Both the position numbers and the translations under genes were made by a program. Positions 5,098 to 11,181 of a stretch of 18,840 nucleotides of DNA are shown here, piece by piece. The DNA lies in contig JAGPDJ010000010.1 in NCBI GenBank assembly GCA_018057635.1, positions 1 to 18,840 of the forward strand. The letters run 5' to 3'. Position 1 is the first letter of the stretch, and each line of letters opens with the position of its first letter. The notes beneath the pieces are model-generated. The model had not been told where the DNA came from and did no database searches. It was given only the letters and a program-made list of their open reading frames with translations. The stretch is from Ferruginibacter sp. Its GTDB lineage: Bacteria > Bacteroidota > Bacteroidia > Chitinophagales > Chitinophagaceae.

Positions 5098-6837
5098 TTA
5101 TTTTGGAACTGAGCCTAAAATCATGTCAAGTTTTTCCGTAATCTCATCGTTGATAGTTTCAACAGGTAAATAATTAAGTATGTCAACAAAACGAGCTTTC
5201 GAAGAATCTCCAGGATATTCAAGGTATTTGTAGTATGCTTTTAATATTTTTTGTATTTCAGCACTTGCTTTTACTTCGGCCCAATAAGGATCAGTTGCTT
5301 CTCGTCTTGCCGCACCAGGCAAAACATCATCTAATGCTTTTCGCATAGCTTCTTCACGTTGATCAGCTTCTGAAGGCCCAAATAAATCATTTGAAATTTT
5401 TCCTTTTGCCCATGCTAAAAGAACTTGCTGATTAAAAAAATAATTTTCAATTTCATTTTTATTCCAAGAAGATTCAATAAGACCTTCCATTACATTTAGT
5501 GGATTATTGATATGATCATATAATGCAATTCCTATTAAATCATTTTTTGCATCCCTTAAACCTGAAAAATGATTTCTTGCCTGTGCCGGATCATTAGTAT
5601 TGATAGTTTTATGAAATGAATTTTCAAGAAATGGAAGTACCGGATGTTTCAACATTTCTGCGAATTTTTTCAATATCGGCAAATCTGTCCCACCCTCCAA
5701 ATATAATATCCAACCATTTGTTTGAGCTAAATAATATTCCTCAAAACCAATTGTACTTAACGCTTTAAGAATTTCTTTAGGATGTTTGTAAACTTTTGGA
5801 ACTGAATGCGGATAAAAAGCAATAACAATATCATTAGTTGAAGCTGCTTTTTTTAGAATAACCTCTGAATGACTCGCAATTAATAATTGAGAGCCTTTAG
5901 ATTGTGCAATATTTGCAAGCAAATCATAAACCTGCTCCTGTTTTAATATTTCTAAGTGAGCATCTGGTTCGTCTAATAAGATTACGCAATTGGGTTTTAT
6001 TAAAATATAGGCCAATAGCAATATTATTTGTTGCATTCCTCTGCCTGAGGAACCTATTTCAAATTCATTACCATTAACATCCTTATATTTTAATTTTAAA
6101 ATTCCTTTATTATCTAATTCCGGTTTTACTAGATCAATTAGGAAAAGTTTTTTAAGCTTTTCAGTCATTAATACCCAGTCATCTATTGGATTTCTGTCTT
6201 TTGCTAATTGAGCATTCTCGGGGTAGAGTACCTGAAAACATAAATTTCCAAGAACTTCAGCAGTTCTTCCTTCACCCATACGATATTCTACAGTAGAAAA
6301 CAATAGTTTTTCCTCCTCAAGTTTTAGTCCTGACATTGGTGGAAGAAAAGCGACATTAATATTTTCTAAAAAGCTAACATCATCATTGGCAATATTGTTT
6401 TCTAAATTTTGTAAGGGCTTTACATAAATTGTTTCTTCAGTATCAAATCTAAATTCTAATCCGCAAAGCCACTCTTTTCCTTCATTAATCCCTTTTACAA
6501 CGATTTCAATATTTACATATTTTGTTCCTTTAATTTTTCCATCTTCACCTCTTTCAGAAGCAATTGCAAATAAATTTGTCCAGATGGCTCGACTATTAGT
6601 TACTGGTATAGCAAACAAATCTTTTCTGTTTATGACTGCACCTGTTCTTATCGTCGCTTTTGATTTACTTCTTTTATCAATCCATTTTTGAACTCCATAA
6701 TTCCATAAAGCCAAAGCTTGCAAAGCTGTAGTCTTTCCAGAATTATTGGGGCCAACGAAAACTACATTTCCTTCCAAAGGCAGCCAGTCTGTCTCACGGA
6801 TAACTTTGAAATTTTTTATTTTAATACCTGTGACCAT
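5098..6837 (-). CDS. OLD-family ATP-dependent nuclease candidate (AAA ATPase plus TOPRIM-like domain)
   Basis: The 579-aa protein has an ABC/SMC-type ATPase: Walker A GPNNSGKT (29-36), signature SSGRGMQQ (263-270), Walker B VILLDEPD (285-292) and H-loop His323. After it comes a TOPRIM-like domain with the acidic motif YLEGGTDLPILKKFAE (Glu381), a second acid at ALYDHINN (Asp441) instead of the usual DxD, and WNKNEIENYFF (459-469), a hallmark of OLD nucleases. OLD proteins hydrolyse ATP and nick or degrade DNA, and many act in phage defence; that role here is inferred. No helicase partner gene is adjacent, which fits class 1 (stand-alone) OLD. The gene is AT-rich and lies alone between perfect 10-bp inverted repeats, like a mobile cassette. 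Whether the single-Asp TOPRIM is active is uncertain. Confidence 0.85.
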   Translation of the reverse strand: MVTGIKIKNFKVIRETDWLPLEGNVVFVGPNNSGKTTALQALALWNYGVQKWIDKRSKSKATIRTGAVINRKDLFAIPVTNSRAIWTNLFAIASERGEDGKIKGTKYVNIEIVVKGINEGKEWLCGLEFRFDTEETIYVKPLQNLENNIANDDVSFLENINVAFLPPMSGLKLEEEKLLFSTVEYRMGEGRTAEVLGNLCFQVLYPENAQLAKDRNPIDDWVLMTEKLKKLFLIDLVKPELDNKGILKLKYKDVNGNEFEIGSSGRGMQQIILLLAYILIKPNCVILLDEPDAHLEILKQEQVYDLLANIAQSKGSQLLIASHSEVILKKAASTNDIVIAFYPHSVPKVYKHPKEILKALSTIGFEEYYLAQTNGWILYLEGGTDLPILKKFAEMLKHPVLPFLENSFHKTINTNDPAQARNHFSGLRDAKNDLIGIALYDHINNPLNVMEGLIESSWNKNEIENYFFNQQVLLAWAKGKISNDLFGPSEADQREEAMRKALDDVLPGAARREATDPYWAEVKASAEIQKILKAYYKYLEYPGDSSKARFVDILNYLPVETINDEITEKLDMILGSVPK

Positions 6838-6964
6838 TAATAAGATTTAAGGAAAGTAAAGTACTGAAAAAATATCGAAAAGATTAAAAAAGGGTCAGAA
6901 ATCAGTTTAAATTCAATAGAGTAGGCTTTATTTCGATAAGGAATTATTTTCCCAATAGACGCAT

Positions 6965-6974
6965 TGCATATAAC
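6965..6974. repeat. Inverted repeat, right end of cassette 2
   Basis: TGCATATAAC, the partner of 5061-5070. It lies about 130 bp upstream of the OLD-type start codon. Confidence 0.58.
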
Positions 6975-7055
6975 ATGTGCATTTACGCAATCCTAAATTA
7001 ATCTATTTCGGCAATTCATACAATTTATAGAGGATTGCCGCAAGGATTTAATGTT
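6972..7055 (-). repeat. Possible short attC-like palindrome at the head of cassette 2
   Basis: AACATGTGCATTTACGCAATCC at the left and GGATTGCCGCAAGGATTTAATGTT at the right pair at both ends (AACAT/ATGTT and GCAATCC/GGATTGC), with a poor middle. The right half lies within the duplicated block and the left half outside it, so the pairing may be fortuitous. A conserved hairpin GGCAAT/ATTGCC is nested in it and recurs near 18140-18167. Confidence 0.3.
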
Positions 7056-7076
7056 ATTTCTTTCCAGCATGAAACT

Positions 7077-7295
7077 TTACTCAAATTTAATATCAGATAC
7101 CAATTTAAATGCTAGTTGTATTTCCAGAGTAATTGTTGCAGGTAGATTGTACCCTTCTAAAAATATGAGTTCTGAACAAGCCTCATTTTTGTGTATTGAA
7201 ATGTATTTAATTTGAGAAATCGGAAAGAACAATGAATGCCTTTGCTGAATTTGGAATACTTCTTCCCAGAAGAGATCGATTTGAAAGTTTGTCAT
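7077..7295 (-). CDS. Small hypothetical protein (72 aa), duplicated
   Basis: The protein starts MTNFQIDLFWEEVFQIQQRH and contains LIFLEGYNLP and a C-terminal LAFKLVSDIKFE. It has no signal peptide or membrane segment, and I recognise no family. The second copy at 18205-18423 has the same length with about 14 differences in 72 residues, many conservative (S/T, I/L), so the frame is maintained. It lies downstream of the 71-aa gene on the same strand, separated by two hairpins, so it probably has its own transcript. Confidence 0.62.
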   Translation of the reverse strand: MTNFQIDLFWEEVFQIQQRHSLFFPISQIKYISIHKNEACSELIFLEGYNLPATITLEIQLAFKLVSDIKFE

Positions 7296-7342
7296 AGTTG
7301 GATATTTACTAGCAAAGCTATTTCACGGGAGAAATAAGATAA

Positions 7343-7378
7343 GGAGAAAAACAACAGAAATTTATGGTGTTTTTCTCC
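7343..7378. terminator. Hairpin between the two small genes of the repeat block
   Basis: GGAGAAAAACA (7343-7353) and TGTTTTTCTCC (7368-7378) form a perfect 11-bp stem with a 14-nt loop. It is retained in the second copy near 18468-18508. It may be a terminator or an mRNA end structure; it has no distinct U-tract beyond the stem. Confidence 0.5.
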
Positions 7379-7385
7379 TAAATGG

Positions 7386-7419
7386 AAAGGCTGGCCGGGG
7401 ATTACCGACCAGCCTTTTT
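7386..7419. terminator. Rho-independent terminator hairpin after the 71-aa gene
   Basis: AAAGGCTGG-C-CGG pairs with CCG-A-CCAGCCTTTTT around a short loop. A T5 tail is on the + strand and only a T3 tail on the - strand. It lies 9 bp beyond the - strand stop codon at 7429, so it may act in both directions. It is conserved at 18515-18547. Confidence 0.7.
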
Positions 7420-7428
7420 AGTATAGCC

Positions 7429-7644
7429 TTATACTGGTACTATACGATGCTGCCAGGCAAGGTGAAGCTGAGCTACCCCTGCTACTACCGGGCAATGATA
7501 TATAACGTAAACGTACTGATCATTGTGGCAACCGGAGGTTACAAATGAAACCCATTTACGGCGTTTACGGCCCGGGAAATTTGACAATGGAATATTGGTT
7601 AGACCAACACCGAATGAAAAGGATGATACTGACATAACGAACAT
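7429..7644 (-). CDS. Small conserved hypothetical protein (71 aa), duplicated and under apparent purifying selection
   Basis: I chose ATG 7644 (MFVMSV...), because upstream of this point the two copies differ at nearly every codon, while downstream they differ almost only at synonymous positions. The protein reads LTNIPLSNFPGRKRRKWVSF, then VTSGCHNDQYVYVIYHCPVV and a tail AQLHLAWQHRIVPV. Features are a basic GRKRRK patch, two Cys, several His and an aromatic-rich strand. There is no signal or membrane helix and I recognise no family. Against the copy at 18559-18771 I count about a dozen silent changes, two Val/Ile exchanges and one in-frame codon deletion. The AT-rich 5' flank is also conserved. 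Confidence 0.62.
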   Translation of the reverse strand: MFVMSVSSFSFGVGLTNIPLSNFPGRKRRKWVSFVTSGCHNDQYVYVIYHCPVVAGVAQLHLAWQHRIVPV

Positions 7645-7709
7645 TTTAAATGAAAAAATAAAATACCTGCAATGTCTTAGCAGCGGCATTGAGCGAAGCA
7701 TATAAATGG

Positions 7710-7949
7710 TATGTTACCGGAAAACTGAAGTGTAGATAAACTACTATTGCGTGCGTGAGCCACGAACGCAGGCGGAAGCGTTTATGCTGCGCAGCGATAA
7801 AACTGAACTAAGTGCCGGAGGCATTGCAGGATCTTACGCTGCTAATTTGCAGGATATTTTATTTTTTTTGAAATGGAGGCTGGGTAGGATTTTTATTGGG
7901 ATGGTTTGAAATTAATTTTCTGTTATGTGAGGCTGGAACTGAGGCAGGG
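7710..7949. other. Gene-free spacer after the ATPase gene
   Basis: A stretch of about 240 bp with no supportable coding frame. Bases about 7745-7850 are GC-richer and carry degenerate intergenic text (GCGTGCGTGAGCCACGAACG, then GCTGCGCAGC) similar in style to 2900-3930. No clear terminator for the metal operon is visible. Confidence 0.5.
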
Positions 7950-9968
7950 TTATAGTTTCATTCTTTGTATCCTTACTGCATTTAATATTGCCAGCAACGC
8001 CACTCCTACATCAGCAATAACAGCTTCCCACAAAGTAGCTATACCTCCAGCCCCAAGGATTAATACAATTATTTTTATCAGCATGGCAATTGATATGTTT
8101 TGCCAAACAATACTCCTGGTAATTTTTCCGATTTTAATAGCAGTAACAATCTTTGATGGCTGGTCGTTTTGAATAACTATATCTGCAGTTTCAATGGTTG
8201 CATCGCTTCCCAAACCACCCATTGCAATACCTGCATCTGCCAATGCTACAACCGGTGCATCATTTACGCCATCGCCAATAAATGCGATGTGCTTACCTTC
8301 ATTTTTAAGTGCCTGCACTTTCTCTACTTTTCCTTCGGGCAATAAATCTCCGTAAGCATTATCAATACCTAATGACTGCGCTACTTTATCAACTACCGCC
8401 TGTTTATCGCCTGATAACATTACCGTTTGTATATTCAGTTTGTGCATTTCTTCTATTGCCTGTTTTGCATCTTCTTTTATTTCATCTGCAATAGTTATGT
8501 AGCCTGCATATTTATCATTGATAGCAATCACAACAACTGTATCAACCAGGTTATCAATTTCAGCAGGATATTCAACATTAAACTTCTTTAATAATTTTAC
8601 ATTGCCTGCAAAAACATTCTTTCCATCAACCGTGCCTTTCAAACCATGCCCTGAAACCTCTTCAACATTTTCGGCCTTTAAACTTTTAGCGTTATCACCT
8701 GCATATTCAACCACCGCTTTTGCGATGGGGTGTGTTGAATTACTTTCCAATGCTGCTGTAAGTTTTACCAGTTCATCTTTGTCAATATCTTTTGTTACAA
8801 CATCCTGCACTTTAAAAACACCTTTGGTAAGTGTACCGGTTTTATCCATCACCACTACATTCACTTTAGTAATCACGTCTAAAAAATTGGAGCCTTTAAA
8901 CAAGATGCCATTTTTTGAAGCTAATCCAATCCCCCCAAAATACCCCAATGGTATTGATACTACCAAAGCACAAGGGCAACTGATTACCAGGAATACCAAC
9001 GCCCGGTAAAACCAAACATTAAAAATATAAGGGTCAGCAAAAAAGTATGGAACAAGGCATACTGCGACTGCCAATGCAAAAACAATTGGCGTATATATTT
9101 TGGCAAAGCGGCTGATAAATAATTGTGTCTGTGATTTCCTGGCAGTGGCATCCTGCACCATCTCTAAAATCTTACTCAGCTTGCTGTCCTTAAAAAGTGA
9201 TTTTACTTTTATTTCAGAAACTCTGTCAAGATTAATCATACCTGCCAGCACCTGTTCGCCTTTTCTTTTTGTATCGGGTTTACTTTCACCTGTAAGTGCT
9301 GCCGTATTAAATGTACCTGCATCCGAATTTAACTCTCCGTCCAATGCAACCTTTTCTCCTGCTTTTACCTGGATAATTTCATCTACCTGTATCTCGTTTG
9401 GATGAATAACCTGTGTTGTTCCGTTTCTTAAAACGGTTACTTCATCAGGCCGTATATCCAACAGGGCTTTTATACTTCTCTTTGCTTTACTAACTGCTGA
9501 GTCCTGGAACCACTCGCCAATAGAATAGAAAACCATTACAGCAACCCCTTCACTATAAGAGCCGATTGCAAATGCCCCAATGGTTGCCACACTCATTAAA
9601 AAGAACTCATTAAAAAAGTCGAACCGGATTGCTTTGCGAAAAGCAAGGTTTAACACATTATAACCAGCCAGCAAATAAGCAAGTATATAAATTATTAAAT
9701 CAACAGGAAATGCCGGCTTAAACTTAAAGCCAAATTCCATTACCAGCATAACAAATAATATAGCAAGAGAAGATAGTAAAGGCCAATGGCTCTGCCAGCC
9801 ATCGGATTCATCCCCGCCATGATTGTGCCCATCATCTTCGTCGTGAACATCATCGTGATTATGTTTAACACCCTCTTTATGTTCATGCTTATTAGTATCG
9901 CCAGCAACAGCAGCAGCCACTTTTTTTGTATTGTCTTTTTCGTCTGTGTTGCAACATTCCTGTGCCAT
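7950..9968 (-). CDS. zntA/cadA-like: P1B-2-type heavy-metal ATPase (Zn2+/Cd2+/Pb2+ exporter)
   Basis: An inner-membrane P-type ATPase that couples ATP hydrolysis to export of soft divalent cations. In the 672 residues I see the actuator TGES (226-229), the transmembrane metal site CPC (331-333), phosphorylation motif DKTGT (375-379), HP dipeptide (413-414) and hinge GDGVNDAP (565-572). Lys632 in TM7 and DVG (653-655) in TM8 mark subgroup P1B-2. The N-terminus has no HMA fold. Instead it begins MAQECCNTDE and has a His/Asp-rich region (about 28-57) ending in HNHGG, a probable metal-binding tail. It starts 9 bp after the stop of the NicO-like gene, so it is the last gene of that transcript. Subgroup assignment is strong; exact metal preference is not known. 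Confidence 0.94.
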   Translation of the reverse strand: MAQECCNTDEKDNTKKVAAAVAGDTNKHEHKEGVKHNHDDVHDEDDGHNHGGDESDGWQSHWPLLSSLAILFVMLVMEFGFKFKPAFPVDLIIYILAYLLAGYNVLNLAFRKAIRFDFFNEFFLMSVATIGAFAIGSYSEGVAVMVFYSIGEWFQDSAVSKAKRSIKALLDIRPDEVTVLRNGTTQVIHPNEIQVDEIIQVKAGEKVALDGELNSDAGTFNTAALTGESKPDTKRKGEQVLAGMINLDRVSEIKVKSLFKDSKLSKILEMVQDATARKSQTQLFISRFAKIYTPIVFALAVAVCLVPYFFADPYIFNVWFYRALVFLVISCPCALVVSIPLGYFGGIGLASKNGILFKGSNFLDVITKVNVVVMDKTGTLTKGVFKVQDVVTKDIDKDELVKLTAALESNSTHPIAKAVVEYAGDNAKSLKAENVEEVSGHGLKGTVDGKNVFAGNVKLLKKFNVEYPAEIDNLVDTVVVIAINDKYAGYITIADEIKEDAKQAIEEMHKLNIQTVMLSGDKQAVVDKVAQSLGIDNAYGDLLPEGKVEKVQALKNEGKHIAFIGDGVNDAPVVALADAGIAMGGLGSDATIETADIVIQNDQPSKIVTAIKIGKITRSIVWQNISIAMLIKIIVLILGAGGIATLWEAVIADVGVALLAILNAVRIQRMKL

Positions 9969-9977
9969 ATAAATTAT

Positions 9978-10592
9978 TTAAGAGATAAAAAATGATATTA
10001 TTCCGGTTACTACTAAAGTCCATCCTGTAATTATCCCGGACTTATGTTCGAGTGTATGCCAATTTAATTTTAGTATTCCTTTGTAGGCAAGCCTTACCCA
10101 CAATACCATTCCAGAAACTGATATGGTAAGATATAAAGCTGCTATACTTATAACAGCCCACAAACCGTAAGCACCTGCAAGCAGGAAATAGGCTTCTATT
10201 TCCATACAGGGAGAAAGAAACATGGCAACCACCAATGCCAGAATAATTTTGTTTTTGGGAAGTGTAGGTTTGGGAGTTTTATGTAAATGAAAATGCTTGT
10301 GCCGGTGATGCTGATAAATGAAAAATGCACCTAACAATATTAAAATGCCAGGTGCAATAAAATGGGTGAAATATTCAATTTTAGTTGCAAGCTGTAAACC
10401 TAACAAACCTAAAATAATACCTATTGCAACTGTACTTAAAGCATGTGCCAAACCCGAAATAAATGTTACCCTGGTTACTTCCTGTAAAGTCCAGTTATCT
10501 TTTTTGCCAATAGCCAATACAGGCAGCCAATGATTGGGAATTACTGCATGTAACAAGCTCAATAAAAGGCTTCCTATAAAGATGCTGTACAT
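9978..10592 (-). CDS. NicO/UreH-like integral membrane protein, putative metal transporter
   Basis: 204 aa with about six hydrophobic segments. The first helix carries HAVIPNH (15-21) and the second SGLAHALST (46-54), the paired His motifs of the NicO/UreH-like superfamily (compare HAxxxDH in NiCoT and RcnA). A cytoplasmic or periplasmic loop is His-rich (HHRHKHFHLH, 95-104). A later helix has SPCMEIEAYF (127-136), a Pro-Cys-x-Glu element suited to metal or thiol chemistry. It lies directly before the P1B ATPase with a 9-bp gap, so it probably assists efflux of the same metal. Direction of transport and substrate are inferred; it could also be a sulfite-exporter-like or accessory protein. Confidence 0.68.
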   Translation of the reverse strand: MYSIFIGSLLLSLLHAVIPNHWLPVLAIGKKDNWTLQEVTRVTFISGLAHALSTVAIGIILGLLGLQLATKIEYFTHFIAPGILILLGAFFIYQHHRHKHFHLHKTPKPTLPKNKIILALVVAMFLSPCMEIEAYFLLAGAYGLWAVISIAALYLTISVSGMVLWVRLAYKGILKLNWHTLEHKSGIITGWTLVVTGIISFFIS

Positions 10593-10627
10593 TTATTTTT
10601 AAAGTTTATTTTTTCTGATTAAAATTA

Positions 10628-10661
10628 AAAAGGTTACAGACGTTTCCATCTGCAACCTTTT
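10628..10661. terminator. Hairpin terminator between the CxxC peptide and the NicO-like gene
   Basis: AAAGGTTACAGA, 8-nt loop, TCTGCAACCTTTT: a stem of about 12 bp with one mismatch, A-rich and T-rich on opposite sides. On the transcribed (-) strand the stem is followed by TTTTTAATTTT. It may end or attenuate the upstream efflux transcript before the last two genes. Confidence 0.7.
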
Positions 10662-10683
10662 ATTTAAAAAAATGTAATTATTG

Positions 10684-10767
10684 TTATGCCGTGAAAGCAC
10701 TTACTATTCCTAAAACGGAAGCAAGCATTACTAGGCATTTCCAGCAATTGAGCCTGTTCATTTTCAT
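10684..10767 (-). CDS. Candidate 27-aa membrane/exported peptide with CWKC motif
   Basis: ATG plus 26 codons and TAA. It begins MKMNRLNCWKCLVMLASVLG and ends in a small-residue tail IVSAFTA. Basic N-terminus, a CxxC (C8, C11) and a hydrophobic stretch of about 15 residues fit a tiny single-pass membrane protein or a leader-like peptide. It starts 32 bp after the DUF3703 stop and ends just before the hairpin, so it lies inside the metal operon. The A-rich upstream sequence (AATCAATAAAT) fits a Bacteroidota start. I recognise no family. The CxxC could bind the exported metal, which is inference. Confidence 0.5.
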   Translation of the reverse strand: MKMNRLNCWKCLVMLASVLGIVSAFTA

Positions 10768-10799
10768 ATTTATTGATTTTAGGTTTGTAAAAATACATA

Positions 10800-11171
10800 C
10801 TAATTTGTTTTAGCATTGTTAATAATCGCCAGCAAGTCTTCTGGTATTTCCATTGGCTTTAGTGGCGGCACATTAGCGCCTCCTGTATTGCCAACAGGGA
10901 TTTTACCTACAAATGATTTTACGCCGCCGAAAATAAGCCTTAGTAGTTGCCCAATAATTTCTTTACCGTTTTTTATTTTAATTCCAAACTTCAACATTTT
11001 CCAATGTACTGCAGTGTGTGCTACCGGATATGGCTGGCCCAAAATATGTGCCCTTTCTAAATGATACCAGCTTTTTTGTAATTCATTTTTTAATAATGCG
11101 GATTGAGCTTTACTTAGCTCATCCTGATAGTATGGCTTTAATGTTTTTGGCATTGAAGTAAATATCTTCAT
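10800..11171 (-). CDS. DUF3703 family protein
   Basis: The sequence carries the DUF3703 landmarks: SWYHLERAHILGQ (about residues 34-46 from the chosen start), HTAVHWKMLKFG, and the C-terminal PVGNTGGANV...PMEIPEDLL. Soluble, about 123 aa. The family recurs beside heavy-metal efflux genes, but its function is not established. The His residues in ERAH and HxxxHW could coordinate metal (inference). I chose ATG 11171, 10 bp after the adaptor stop; the longer frame would need a TTG and overlap the adaptor gene. It is probably co-transcribed with the RND genes upstream. Confidence 0.82.
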   Translation of the reverse strand: MKIFTSMPKTLKPYYQDELSKAQSALLKNELQKSWYHLERAHILGQPYPVAHTAVHWKMLKFGIKIKNGKEIIGQLLRLIFGGVKSFVGKIPVGNTGGANVPPLKPMEIPEDLLAIINNAKTN

Positions 11172-11181
11172 TTTAAATTTT

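Larger units (their letters stand above)
6994..7709. repeat. Direct repeat block, copy 1 (about 715 bp)
   Basis: Homologous along its whole length to 18124-18836, same orientation, offset about 11.13 kb, with a 3-bp indel inside a coding region. Both copies contain a 72-aa gene, two hairpins and a 71/70-aa gene, all on the - strand. Homology starts abruptly at TAAATTAA and fades at ATAAATG. No inverted termini or transposase are seen. Confidence 0.85.

Noticed and set aside
7447..7548. + strand frame starting MLPGKVKLSYPCYY
   Set aside because: Differences between the two copies are mostly amino-acid changes in this frame but silent in the - strand frame.
7523..7705. + strand 60-codon frame in the repeat block
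   Set aside because: It shares wobble positions with the - strand gene, so it also looks conserved, but it has only a TTG start and a stop just upstream. Its 3' end is replacement-rich between copies, unlike the - strand frame.
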